Positions 20,684 through 32,241 of a DNA stretch of 64,000 nucleotides are shown here, piece after piece (position 1 is the stretch's first letter; the number at the start of each line of letters is the position of its first letter). Below the pieces are notes generated by a model that ran no database searches, was not told the origin of the DNA, and saw only the letters and a program-made list of their open reading frames with translations. The stretch comes from Isoperla grammatica (Eukaryota; Arthropoda; Insecta; Plecoptera; Perlodidae). Where the stretch lies: positions 83,483,414 to 83,547,413 of the forward strand of contig OX246737.1 of the NCBI GenBank assembly GCA_945910005.1, in the 5' to 3' direction. Both the position numbers and the translations under genes were made by a program.

Positions 20684-23349
20684 GTTACGCCGAGACGTGG
20701 CTACGAGGTGACTACCACCCCGTCCTCGACATAACTGCCGTCCCAGTCCTCGGTGGCTGTTGTCCAGCAACCATGTTGCCACATAGTATGTTACACCGAG
20801 ACGTGGCTACGAGGTGACTACCACCCCGTCCTCGACATAACTGCCGTCCCAGTCCTCGGTGGCTATTGTCCAGCAACCATGTTGCCACATAGTATGTTAC
20901 GCCGAGACGTGGCTACGAGGTGACTACCACCCCGTCCTCGACGTAACTGCCGTCCCAGTCCTCGGTGGCTGTTGTCCAGCAACCATGTTGCCACATAGTA
21001 TGTTACACCGAGACGTGGCTACGAGGTGACTACCACCCCGTCCTCGACATAACTGCCGTCCCAGTCCTCGGTGGCTATTGTCCAGCAACCATGTTGCCAC
21101 ATAGTATGTTACGCCGAGACGTGGCTACGAGGTGACTACTACCCTGTCCTCGACGTAACTGCTGCCCCAGTCCTCGGTGGCTGTTGTCCAGCAACCATGT
21201 TGCCACATAGTATGTTACACCGAGACGTGGCTACGAGGTGACTACCACCCCGTCCTCGACGTAACTGCTGTCCCAGCCCTCGGTGGCTGTTGTCCAGCAA
21301 CCATGTTGCCACATACTATGTTACGCCGAGACGTGGCTACGAGGTGACTACCACCCCGTCCTCGACGTAACTGCTGCCCCAGTCCTCGGTGGCTGTTGTC
21401 CAGCAACCATGTTGCCACATAGTATGTTACGCCGAGACGTGGCTACGAGGTGACTACCACCCCGTCCTCGACGTAACTGCTGTCCCAGTCCTCGGTGGCT
21501 ATTGTCCAGCAACCATGTTGCCACATAGTATGTTACGCCGAGACGTGGCTACGAGGTGACTACCACCCCGTCCTCGACGTAACTGCTGCCCCAGTCCTCG
21601 GTGGCTGTTGTCCAGCAACCATGTTGCCACATAGTATGTTACACCGAGACGTGGCTACGAGGTGACTACCACCCCGTCCTCGACGTAACTGCTGTCCCAG
21701 CCCTCGGTGGCTATTGTCCAGCAACCATGTTGCCACATAGTATGTTACGCCGAGACGTGGCTACGAGGTGACTACCACCCCGTCCTCGACGTAACTGCTG
21801 TCCCAGCCCTCGGTGGCTGTTGTCCAGCAACCATGTTGCCACATAGTATGTTACGCCGAGACGTGGCTACGAGGTGACTACCACCCCGTCCTCGACGTAA
21901 CTGCTGTCCCAGTCCTCGGTGGCTGTTGTCCAGCAACCATGTTGCCACATAGTATGTTACGCCGAGACGTGGCTACGAGGTGACTACCACCCCGTCCTCG
22001 ACGTAACTGCTGTCCCAGTCCCCGGTGGCTGTTGTCCAGCAACCATGTTGCCACATAGTATGTTACGCCGAGACGTGGCTACGAGGTGACTACCACCCCG
22101 TCCTCGACGTAACTGCTGTCCCAGTCCTCGGTGGCTGTTGTCCGGCAACCATGTTGCCACATAGTATGTTACGCCGAGACGTGGCTACGAGGTGACTACC
22201 ACCCCGTCCTCGACGTAACTGCTGTCCCAGTCCTCGGTGGCTGTTGTCCAGCAACCATGTTGCCACATAGTATGTTACGCCGAGACGTGGCTACGAGGTG
22301 ACTACCACCCCGTCCTCGACGTAACTGCTGTCCCAGTCCTCGGTGGCTGTTGTCCAGCAACCATGTTGCCACATAGTATGTTACGCCGAGACGTGGCTAC
22401 GAGGTGACTACCACCCCGTCCTCGACGTAACTGCTGTCCCAGTCCTCGGTGGCTGTTGTCCAGCAACCATGTTGCCACAGAGTATGTTACGCCGAGACGT
22501 GGCTACGAGGTGACTACCACCCCGTCCTCGACGTAACTGCTGTCCCAGTCCTCGGTGGCTGTTGTCCAGCAACCATGTTGCCACATAGTATGTTACGCCG
22601 AGACGTGGCTACGAGGTGACTACCACCCCGTCCTCGACGTAACTGCTGTCCCAGTCCTCGGTGGCTATTGTCCAGCAACCATGTTGCCACATAGTATGTT
22701 ACGCCGAGACGTGGCTACGAGGTGACTACCACCCCGTCCTCGACGTAACTGCTGTCCCAGTCCTCGGTGGCTGTTGTCCAGCAACCATGTTGCCACATAG
22801 TATGTTACGCCGAGACGTGGCTACGAGGTGACTACCACCCCGTCCTCGACGTAACTGCTGTCCCAGTCCTCGGTGGCTGTTGTCCAGCAACCATGTTGCC
22901 ACATAGTATGTTACGCCGAGACGTGGCTACGAGGTGACTACCACCCCGTCCTCGACGTAACTGCTGTCCCAGTCCTCGGTGGCTGTTGCCCAGCAACCAT
23001 GTTGCCACATAGTATGTTACGCCGAGACGTGGCTACGAGGTGACTACCACCCCGTCCTCGACGTAACTGCTGTCCCAGTCCTCGGTGGCTATTGTCCAGC
23101 AACCATGTTGCCACATAGTAAATTACGCCGAGACGTGGCTACGAGGTGACTACCACCCCGTCCTCGACGTAACTGCTGTCCCAGTCCTCGGTGGCTGTTG
23201 TCCAGCAACCATGTTGCCACATAGTATGTTACGCCGAGACGTGGCTACGAGGTGACTACCACCCCGTCCTCGACGTAACTGCTGTCCCAGTCCTCGGTGG
23301 CTATTGTCCAGCAACCATGTTGCCACATAGTATGTTACGCCGAGACGTG
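20684..23349 (+). repeat. 106-bp minisatellite, ~25 copies
   Basis: Unit starts GTTACGCCGAGACGTGGCTA and includes CTGTTGTCCAGCAACCATGT; period 106 bp. The first copies alternate ACACCG/ACGCCG and ACATAACTGCC/ACGTAACTGCT types, giving a higher-order 212-bp pattern at the left edge, while later copies are nearly uniform. It is G+C-rich and non-coding. Confidence 0.95.
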
Positions 23350-23853
23350 CAACCGACATAGCACACACCAATTTTATTTAAAAAACAGGCTGAATTTTAA
23401 AGAATTAAGAATCTTTGTGTTCTACCACAACCACAACAGCCTCCAAGTGCTTCTCCATGGCAACGTGAAAGTTTGATCACGAGAGTGGCCGCCACGCGCA
23501 AAGATGTGACGTACGTGCAACCTATGAATAGTGGTAAATTTGGATGACTATGCTCTGCTTTAATGGCAATTCATTTTAATTATACTTCTTGTTGACTAAA
23601 GTCTCCGGCTTTATGGAAAGGTTGCCAATAAGAAACAGAATAACATGTTTCTGGAATCGACATTTTAAGTAAACACCAGGGAAAATTATATTTAATAATA
23701 GTAATAATAATTATAATAGTTATTAATATTATTATTATAAGTAAGTATTGTTGTTGTTGTTGTTGTTGTGGTTGTGTCCATTTTTATTAGAATCTATGGT
23801 CTATGTATGTGCTAATACCGCAGACTCGAGTTTGATAATGTGTTGATGCACAG
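23350..23853 (+). other. Intronic spacer with (TTG)n
   Basis: Contains an AAT/ATT-rich stretch near 23697-23742 and (TTG)n at 23747-23775 before exon i. No other feature seen. Confidence 0.5.
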
Positions 23854-24226
23854 GATCCGTCGCCGGAGCGGCAGCGTGGAGGAGAAGCCAGCGTGCCTGG
23901 CGTCGCGACGTCGGGCGTCCATCCCGGCCAAGGCGCCCCAGGCCCTCGAGGTGGAGGTGAAGGGCAGCCGGCTGAGCCCCCACCGGTACTCGCGCAGCCC
24001 CGGCAGCCCCGGGCAGCGTCACAAGGCCAGCCGGTCGCCCAAGCACGGGCGCGCTAGCCCGGACAAGGCCCTCAGCGCAGAGTCCCTCAGATCGGTCAGT
24101 CCAGGCAGCGACAGCGTCTTCTATAGCGGCTCCCCCGACCACAGCAGCAACACGGCCACGCTGACAGACAGCCAGAGCGTGTGTCACCACTGCGGCAAGG
24201 AGGTCGACACCAGGACCGGCTTGGAG
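23854..24226 (+). CDS. PDZ-scaffold-like gene, exon i
   Basis: 373 nt, phase 2 in and phase 0 out: acceptor GATGCACAG|G, donor TTGGAG|GTAGAC. The first base completes an Arg codon from exon h. It reads [20 protein letters not shown], then a basic Ser/Pro segment ([20 protein letters not shown]), then [20 protein letters not shown], ending [17 protein letters not shown]. The CxxC looks like half of a zinc knuckle, but the partner cysteines or histidines do not follow in exon j, so a complete finger is not supported. Many SP and RS sites suggest phosphorylation. Confidence 0.85.
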
Positions 24227-24252
24227 GTAGACACATTCACTGGATTTATTAT

Positions 24253-24949
24253 TATACAAATAAAAATAAAGAAAATTGCAAGAAAATAGGCCAAGCCCAA
24301 AACGTAGAAGATCAACTGGAACAAACAAAAAAGGGCAGAATTACAAATACGCCAGTTGTAAAAGAGTCTCGACATTTAAAGAGGTGATACCTAAAATTGT
24401 GGCCAAGCCCATTATTTTGTTTACAATAGTAATAGTAAAGCGATTACAAAAGTAATAGCGAAAAGTAATAGTAATTACAATAGTAATCAGTGAAATATAC
24501 AAATATATAAATATTTATATATATTACTAACTATTAAATATAAATAAATAAATAAATATAACAATAACAAGTACAAAATTAAATTAATTCATCGGCCAAG
24601 CTTTTAATTCAAGATAAAGTGTGTCCATTTTGTTTTTCCCACCTCGAAATGTGTCAATACAATTATTTTATCTTGTAATTGTTACTAATATATGTATTTA
24701 TCAATTATTTAGTGATATATGCATTTATGTATTTGTTTGTTCCATTAATTACTATATTATTAATAATTAATATATTGTAAGTAAAATAAAAGAAATTGAC
24801 GAAAATTTTAGCTATCACCACTTTAAATGGTGAGACTCTTCTGAATTGGCGTTTTTGTAAGTGCGCCCACTTTTTGGTTTGTTCCAGTTCATCTTCTACG
24901 TTTTGGGCTTGGCCGCTTATTTTTGCAATTGTTTGCATTTTTGTTTGAA
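24253..24949. mobile_element. MITE with ~130-bp inverted repeats, next to exon i
   Basis: GGCCAAGCCCAAAACGTAGA at 24289 and its complement TCTACGTTTTGGGCTTGGCC near 24894-24913 lie in longer inverted arms that also include GAGTCTCRACATTTAAAG. The centre is A+T-rich and non-coding. The left end lies about 25 bases beyond the exon i donor. Confidence 0.75.
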
Positions 24950-25458
24950 AGAGGACCCGGGAGATGACAAATATTGTGCAAAATTTGTTGTGTTTATGAA
25001 TATTCATTTGGGCCCCACAGACCGGCTTGGAATTAGCTACCTATAGTTATAGCTGAAGAAGAAAGTATTTTATAACGATCTTTACTTCTTAATTCGCACT
25101 CTCAAGGACGTTTGAGCGTGACGTCACTTTCCAATGTGGCGGCCGTGCCGAGTTAACTTCTCGGCGTGATATTGGCTGTATCGCAGGACAGTTGATCACT
25201 AATCTCGTTCTAGCTGTTATACTATTCATTTTGAAGGAGAACCTTCTAGGGACATGTATTTAGCTAACATGTCAGTGGTCATTTTAAAGGTCAATTTAAA
25301 ATTGTAGACCCAGTTTACTTGTTATTACAATTCACGCATCAAGAATCGGCAAATGAGCAGTGTTTTTGTTTTTTAAACTTCAATTTGAGGAAAACTAATG
25401 ATTGGATTTGGACAAGAGTTCCTTAAGAATATGTGCCAATATGTGATATATTAAACAA

Positions 25459-25632
25459 TAAACTTTCTAGATACAAAGTGCCCGAAACGAAAATTGAGAG
25501 CATGCACTAATATGTAGGGTGCAGCGGTTGGACCTCAAATGCAACGGTTTTTGGCGTGAAACTATACGCACCGTGCGTGTTAGTGCATGCTATGAATTTT
25601 CGTTTGGGGCACTTTCTTTCTAGAAAGTTTAT
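25459..25632. mobile_element. Hairpin MITE nested in the composite element
   Basis: AACTTTCTAG...GTGCCCGAAACGAAAATT at the left pairs with AATTTTCGTTTGGGGCAC...CTAGAAAGTT at the right, with an inner GCATGCACTAA / TTAGTGCATGC pair. Confidence 0.8.
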
Positions 25633-25667
25633 TTGTTTATTATCTCACATTATTTGTACATATTCTT

Positions 25668-26153
25668 AAGGTGATTCTAGCCCCACCCCTGAAAACACAC
25701 TTTTTCTACGAACTGCTTGCAAATGTGTCTGTGTGACGCACAAAGTGTTCCCTTCCTACCCCCCACTACAGCAACTCCGACCGACCTCTGCGCGCTACGT
25801 CCTACGTTTTCCAGTCCAGTCGAGCCAGTCGAGTAGGAAGTGCTGAGAGGGTAAGGTTATGCTGCTACTCTGCTCACTTAGTGTCATGTTTCCCTCCAAT
25901 ACTTGAGATTGCATCAGTACATTCACTTACTCACTACTATTGAGCAGCAAAGGACACAAGGGAACAATAACATTATTTTCCTTGTGAAAATTACCTGTCT
26001 AGATACATAAAGTAGTTACGGCTGGACTGCAACGCGAGCAAACTGATGCGTTTTACATCCGTGTACGTATAGCACCAAAACTCGAACAGTTTTTGACGTA
26101 GGCTTGAGATTGAGAGCATTTTTGGGAGATGAGAGTCGAGCGCATGATTCTAT

Positions 26154-26189
<36 letters not shown>

Positions 26190-26578
26190 TGTCTTTTTAT
26201 TACATGCTATAACTTCGATTACGTGACAACAACTCCGCGTGTTGTACAACTCTTTTCACAAATAAGTTATGGAATAGTAAAACAGCATATAATCAAGGGC
26301 CTTATCACCGGGACACGAAACAATTGATTACAATAAACTGGAAACATAATTTTGTTTTAAAATTATGTATCATTATTCCTAAGCTAACAACTTACAGTAT
26401 ACTACATTTACGTGAACTTGACAAATGTGGTCTAGAGGTCTCACCAGCATTAACGTTAAGACTTTGAAGCTATCGGTACACATAAAAAAATGAATTTTTT
26501 AACCTTGTTTTTGCAGACATTATAGCCTATCAATATTTAACAACCTCCATCAAAAAAACTTCATATAAATAGTTACAA
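25668..26578 (+). mobile_element. Repeat family D, copy 3
   Basis: Diverged copy of the family at 5.8 and 10.3 kb (AACTCCGACCGACCTC, TAGTTACGGCTGGACTGC). It carries a private (TTTA)n expansion near 26152-26189. Confidence 0.75.
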
Positions 26579-26772
26579 CATCGAATGAATGTACAATAGT
26601 ACATTCATCGTTAGGAACTCTCGTTCAAATCCGATCATTAGTGTTCCTCCAATTAAAGTTGAAAAACATACACTGTGCCCATTTGCCGATTCTTGATGCG
26701 TGAATTGTTATAAGTCAACTACTGGGTCTATAATTTTGAAATAACCTTTATATTGACCACTTTTGTCGGCAA

Positions 26773-27630
26773 CATCGTGTTAAGTGCCCTTCGAGGCGTG
26801 CAGAATAGAGTGGCTAGTGGAGGCAATCGCGTGGCTTGGCCCGGCACGCTATCGTGCCTCTAGGTTGTTGGTGAACAGTGGACTGTGATTGAATTGGCGA
26901 GATGGTGAGAGGACAGAAATAGATGCAGATAACTGGTCGGAAGCCATGAGAGTGCTGGGAATGAGTCTGAAATGTGCGGAGAATAATTAAATGATGAAAA
27001 TGAAAAAACAATGATGAGCTATAAGCTTGGCAGGCTACCTAAAAGTCTCGTCGAATTAACTTGCAGGGTGTTTCCGTCATGGATTATCTTATAGTGAACT
27101 GATGCTTGAGACAACTATTAACCTAAATCTAAATTTGTTGTTACATCTCGTTCTCACATCTCAGGTATTGTAGTGATAATATCGCTCGTCTGTTGCCAGG
27201 CGTGGTGAGGTCGCATTCCAATCACAATCGGTGCAGTCAATATAGTAGATAATAGCAAACTGGTAAGAGGAAATCTCGCGCCGAATACCGTTATTGTTGA
27301 AATAGACCGTGTGGAGCGACGGTCTCTTCAGAGAATTAAATGGCACAGCTTGTTTCTTACACCGTGACCAATATAGCATAGAACTCTGATGAAGAAACAC
27401 GAATTAAATACTAGAGCAAAGCGGCCATCTAAGCTCGTTCCTCGATATGGCTCCAATTTGTTCCAGGACAAACCAGTTAGGAAAATATTAATAAGGAAGC
27501 TACACGAGTATTGAAATCCAATTTATTACAAAATCACCTTTGTTGTTGTCTTGATATCAGTGAATTATTCGGTGCGACATTTGTGGACAGATCTAATGGG
27601 TATTTAGTGTCGATTCACAATTTCTTCCAG
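26773..27630 (+). other. Intronic spacer
   Basis: No recognised gene or repeat. Short antisense open frames have no coding character. Confidence 0.4.
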
Positions 27631-27904
27631 GGCGATACGAGTGAGGTGGTTTGTGGTGACGTACAGCAGCCCGATATTGTCCAACCCCCGGCCGGCTTCG
27701 CGGACACGCCCGAGGGCACCCGAAGTAAGCACCAATCAGGAGGCCGCCTCTTCAAGAAGCAGGAGAAGCGCTTCCGGTCAGAAGAACGAGGCGACCGGAA
27801 ACATCACACTCGCTTCCGGTGTGAGGGTGTGCGGGCCAAGTCCGAAGAACGGGGGAAGGATAAAGAGGACCGCGTAAAACTCAGGCCATTAGCGAGATCA
27901 ACAG
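27631..27904 (+). CDS. PDZ-scaffold-like gene, exon j
   Basis: 274 nt, phase 0 in and phase 1 out: acceptor ATTTCTTCCAG|GGC, donor ACAG|GTATGC. It reads GDTSEVVCGDVQQPDIVQPP, then GRLFKKQEKRFRSEERGDRK and ...RVKLRPLARST. The second half is strongly basic and charged (K/R/E-rich), fitting a disordered or helical charged linker. The last G joins exon k to make an Asp codon. There are 12.5 kb of intron before the next exon. Confidence 0.85.
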
Positions 27905-29265
27905 GTATGCTTTATTTATAGCACGATCATGTTTTATCCATCGACCACCTAAATCTTTATAGAACGATATAATCAACATTTCTAAGCGTTTATCGCAGGT
28001 ACGTCTTCTTATCCATATTTCTACCTTTCCACATTGATGATTATAAATTAATATTCATAGTCACTCTCCCGCCCTGGCTTCCAGGGTGGAAGGACGTGTT
28101 TACGTGAGCTCTCGTTCAACCACGGCGTTTAACCTTGTATTGTGGCTATGTGAATCGTGTGTGAGTGTGCTAGCTCGCTTTATACCAGGACTAATTAATA
28201 CTTAGCCATGCAGTCGGTACATAAAAATACAATTGGATTAAACTTCCGGAACGTCCACCCCCTGCCACCAGCCAGCGAGATTCATCTATGGATAAAAGAT
28301 ACTAAGAAATTCACTCAAGATCAAGTGGAGGGTCTTCAATTGGACTGGAGTAAAGATATGATTTACATCAAACTTATTAGCAATCTATTAATAGAAAAAA
28401 ACAATAGAACAATTCTACGACAATTTGACTTACATAACAGAAGACGGAACAAGTCACGAAATACCTCTTACTAACGAGGACGGAATACTTACAGTAAGAA
28501 TACATAATTATCCACTTGAATTACCAATCAATGAAATAAACAACATAACGTCAATATGGACGCATCCTAGGTATTAGGGATGAAGTCTGGGAAAAGAACA
28601 TGTTTTATGGGGTGTAAACGGTGTACGGTCTGTCAGCATACACGTCAAAACAAATATACCGTCTTACATAAACATCAATGGTCACAAGGTTGTCGTTACT
28701 TACTCGGGACAAATACAAACTTGTCGCATATGTAACAAGACGACTCATCTGAAGACTGACTGCCCTAAGAATACAGGCTCGCTACCTAGAGACCAACGTG
28801 ACTAGGTACAGGTACAGGTACAACCAATATCCACAGATAAGGAAATAGACAATGAATCACGTGGAAATCACAAACTTAGTTGGTCGGACCATGATGATGA
28901 CCCCACTCGGACTCTCCCGCCACCAATCAAAACAAGGACGAACAACAATGATATCAGTTTGAATGACTACCCCGCCCATTCACTGCCGTCATCTAGAAGT
29001 TATACTCTGCAGTATCCAGAGTCCGTTGGGAGCTGTGCTTATAGCTGTCATATATCTGGCTCCTTCGTATCGTCTCTCAGACCTATTAGTGTTTTTCGAA
29101 TTCTTAACTTCCTTCCCAAACTTCCTTCTTATGGGAGACATGAAAACCAGACATATTTCTTTTGGAGACACTTGTTCCAACCCCAATGGTACATTCCTCG
29201 CTGACCAACTGATCGATTAACCTATCTACTGCTGCCACAACAACAACCCAACCTTCACTGGCCCC

Positions 29266-29670
29266 ATGGGAGCTTCCATCCCGGATCATGTCCTAGTGAG
29301 CAAAAGACTCTCGGGAAGGATAGGTGATATTGGTATTGGGCCGTCCATCGCTAGCGACCACTTACCCCTTATCGTGGCTGGTGACATCTTACCCCCTCCA
29401 TCACAACGTCAACGATGGAAAATTATAAAAGATTTCAATCACGCTAGCTGGGACCTCTACAGGGAGAAAATCATTCGCCTTCTACCAGAAACGGTCGACA
29501 CGTTCGATTGCCTTGAATTACATACAACTGCCGACGATCTTGTTTCAGTTCTGAACCAAGCTGCCGCTCTAGCAGTACCTGTGAAAACTGTTGATACTTT
29601 CCGCCCTTCTCTCCCTCCTACTATCCGGGCCCTCATACGCCAAAAACGGAAGATCTACCACCTTTATTAA
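29266..29670 (+). pseudogene. Endonuclease C-terminus / linker of the Jockey-like ORF2
   Basis: The open segment of 134 residues begins at the end of an AP-type endonuclease (IPDHVLVSKRL, then ASDHLPLIV with the S-D-H catalytic-type motif) and continues into the linker before the reverse transcriptase (KDFNHASWDLYREKIIRLLP). Related frames continue past the stop near 29668 (AYNRLNALVRRRI-type) to the RT part. It is a fragment, not a host gene. Confidence 0.75.
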
Positions 29671-30059
29671 ACTTCTCGAGCCCTCTCTTTGAAAACTGAA
29701 TATAACAGACTCAACGCCCTAGTACGGAGAAGAATAATTCTATACCGCGAGCTCCAGTGGACCGCAGTGTGCGAGTCTTTAAATAACTCCGACGGCAAAT
29801 CATTCTGGCACAAATTTCAATGTCTTACTGGGTGAAAGTCTCGGAAAATTTCTCCCCTCCTCATCACTCTACGCACTCTACGCCCGAAGAGAAAGCGAAC
29901 GCATTAGCCACTGCTCTTGAATCAATTCACAACTTCCCCGAATACCCTCTTGTTGATAATAATTTCCGTGCAAAAGTCGACTGATACATTTCCAGATGTG
30001 AACCTCTTCTCTCCTCCTTCAATCCGATCCCTAATCAGGGCATCGCGTTTCCCGAGCTG

Positions 30060-30568
30060 ATGGAGACAATCACCCCGACAGAAGTATCAGCGGCTATCCA
30101 TAAAGGACGAATCTCTTCTCCTGGGGAAGACGGAATTACCAAAATAATGCTACAACATGCTCCTCCCCTGTTCATATGGCATTTGTCATCCCTTTTTACT
30201 GGCTGCCTAAATATAGGTTGTATTCCGCCTTCCATGAAATCTGCTATGATTGAGAAAAAAGTGTCCCACCTGAATTGGTGAGTAGTCACCGCCCAATAGG
30301 CCTATTCAACCTGCTAGGAAAACTTCTAGAAAGAATCATTCAATCCCGTCTGGCCAAATTTGCTGAAGCCCACTCCATTATACCGGAAGCGCAGTCAGGT
30401 TTCCGACCAGGACGTTCCACTATCGACCCGCTAATTCGACTGACTATCGAAGTTTCCTTCGCTCTCAACGAAGGCAAGTGCGTACTGGCAGCTTTCCTCG
30501 ACATCTCCCGCGCATTTGACAGAGTGTGGCATATTGCTCTTTGTTACAAACTTCAAGGCTTTCTGTAG
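30060..30568 (+). pseudogene. Reverse transcriptase fragment of the Jockey-like ORF2
   Basis: Two overlapping open segments (30060-30281 and 30275-30568) encode the N-terminal RT region: PTEVSAAIHKGRISSPGEDG, then HRPIGLFNLLGKLLERIIQS and FLDISRAFDRVWHIALCYKL. A frame change lies near 30275. The catalytic aspartate box is absent because the copy ends at about 30568. Confidence 0.85.
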
Positions 30569-31011
30569 TGTTTATAGAATTATGTACTTCTGTTAGTTCT
30601 AGTGTTGATTCGCAGATAATACTGGTGTTCTCCACATCAATAAATATCGAGTCGAGGTCTGTACATGTATTGTGCATTGCTAGTCTTATTAGATAGATCC
30701 TACTTACTAATTGCAACTAATTTCTATTTTTTTAAAGTAATTTTTTAAAGATATAATGCAACATGAGTAATTAAAGTTCCTGTTATATACAGTGAGTATT
30801 AAACTGGGCTGTACTCTATTCTATTGTAAGGTACTAACTGCAATTTATGCTTGTGTATAAAATATAAAATTTAAAGTTAAACACACAGAAAACAGTCAGA
30901 GCAGATACGATTTAGGTATCTATAGGACTATTAATTTTTTTGCAATATACTGTTACTGTACAATTATTACAGTTCTATTATTATCCTATTACTCTACTAA
31001 TACTATACTAT
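30569..31011 (+). other. Intronic A+T-rich spacer
   Basis: Between the LINE remnant and the TIR element; nothing else recognised. Confidence 0.4.
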
Positions 31012-32150
31012 TAAAGGCCCAGTAAAGTTTTGGTTCTGATGGCCATGTGATTCAAAGGCATACTCTTAGTAGGTGATTAAAGAAAAGGGAGAGAATCGAC
31101 CGATTAGATGCGAATATATAATCAAAAACGCAAAGACGTGCGTTGCGGGTTGCCTACCTTCCGTGACGTCACTGGGGGGGACTGACTGTGCGAGCCGTAC
31201 GGCAGGCGCCTCGCGCCCGTGGTCGGACAGTAGCCTACGCCTACGCGGTCAGCAGTCACGGACGAGATTGGCCGTGTAATGGCTGGTGGGCCCGTAGCAC
31301 CTTATAGCTTCGAACCGACGTATTCCGAGGAAGAAATATACGAACTGGAAAAGCGTAAAACACAGCAAGCAGAAGCTTTTAGGTAGGCCTGGGAATACTA
31401 CCTGGTGTTTATCGCTATGACTAACGACCAGGAATCTTTTTGTTGTCTTGAATCTGACATTATTAGCCACGTGCGCATATCTAGAGTGCATCACAGAACA
31501 CTTTGATTTCGAAAGCGTGTGTAACAATGCTCTTCAATAAATGATGGTTCATTCTCATCATGATGACCAACTACAAAAGCTGCGAACCACTTCGAATAGA
31601 TTATGGCGACACATTTCTTATAAGCAATTCATATAATATTGGATGAATTTCTGGACATCGCTAGGAAAATACAGACGTGTTGTAATACCATCATGCGTTG
31701 TCAACGTAATTAGAGAAGAGTTCCCTGATGCAAATAGTAGCTACGTGGGATCTAAACCCGTTGCCGGAGGAGAAACTGAATATGTGGATTAACACATTAT
31801 TATTGTTCCGTTAATTTAAAATACATTTACAATTATTGTAGGAATAGAAGTAAAGTAATAAACATTGACACTAAACACTGAAGACTGTGCTAAAGAACAC
31901 ACACACACACCTGCAAACGCCTCTCTCGATTGACAGATACGCGCGAAGTGGGTTGTAGGAGGGTGCGTGCCCGCCCGCCCAAACGCATTCCCCCCCAGTG
32001 ACGTGGCGGCTAGGCGCGCCGAGTGGAACAAAAGCGAGGGTACCACCAAACATGTGAACCTACACACTGAGAGACACATCCCTCCTTGTTTGAAAGATGT
32101 CATTTTATAACATATCAAAAGTAATTCGAAACCTTTTCTGGGCCTTTAAT
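31012..32150. mobile_element. TIR element carrying a P2X7-like domain remnant
   Basis: ATTAAAGGCCCAG at the left end and CTGGGCCTTTAAT at the right end are perfect 13-bp inverted repeats. Weaker pairing continues inward, with a second inverted block (CGTCACTGGGGGGGA near 31163 and TCCCCCCCAGTGACG near 31988). Between them lies a broken coding region similar to the P2X7 C-terminal (ballast) domain. A target duplication is unclear (AT or none). I infer a DNA transposon that carries or captured the domain. Confidence 0.6.
31279..31793 (+). pseudogene. P2X7-like cytosolic domain, broken
   Basis: The N-terminus reads MAGGPVAPYSFEPTYSEEEI then YELEKRKTQQAEAF, then a stop. Further on, in shifting frames, come GNTTWC, MTNDQESFCCLESDI, a TEHFDFESVCNNALQ segment (31500) and KYRRVVIPSCVVNVIREEFP followed by DANSSYVG. 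This order (PYxFEP, WCxC, ESxCCxE, ITEHxxF..VC, RxVIPSCVV..IRxxFP, YxGF) is the signature of the P2X purinoceptor 7 intracellular domain that recurs in many invertebrate genomes. Several frameshifts and stops make it a pseudogene. There is no channel part (no transmembrane segment). Confidence 0.72.
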
Positions 32151-32241
32151 CGCGTGTACTATACGTGTACTATAATATTAATTATGAGCTAAAACCTCAA
32201 GATCATTTGTGAATATATCCTATATGGTCATTACAATTAGT

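Larger units (their letters stand above)
25268..26772. mobile_element. Composite element with ~150-bp TIRs, host of two nested repeats
   Basis: The left arm (CAATTCACGCATCAAGAATC at 25330) is the complement of the right arm (GATTCTTGATGCGTGAATTG near 26690). The arms share ~150 bases. Inside lie a hairpin MITE (25459-25632) and family D copy 3 (25668-26578). The host element has no coding capacity. Confidence 0.75.
28208..30568 (+). mobile_element. Decayed Jockey-like non-LTR retrotransposon
   Basis: Fragments in shifting frames follow the order of a Jockey-type LINE. An ORF1 start lies at 28208 (NTIGLNFRNVHPLPPASEIH). A zinc knuckle CX2CX4HX4C (CRICNKTTHLKTDC) sits near 28728-28770. The C-terminal part of an endonuclease follows (GDMKTRHISFGDTC near 29130, SDHLPLIV near 29355). 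Reverse-transcriptase motifs are RPIGLFNLLGKLLERII (30290), SGFRPGRST (30395) and AFLDISRAFDRVWH (30490). It stops before the YADD/FADD box, and the first half of the endonuclease is missing. Several stops and frameshifts make it a dead, internally deleted and 3'-truncated copy. Confidence 0.85.
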
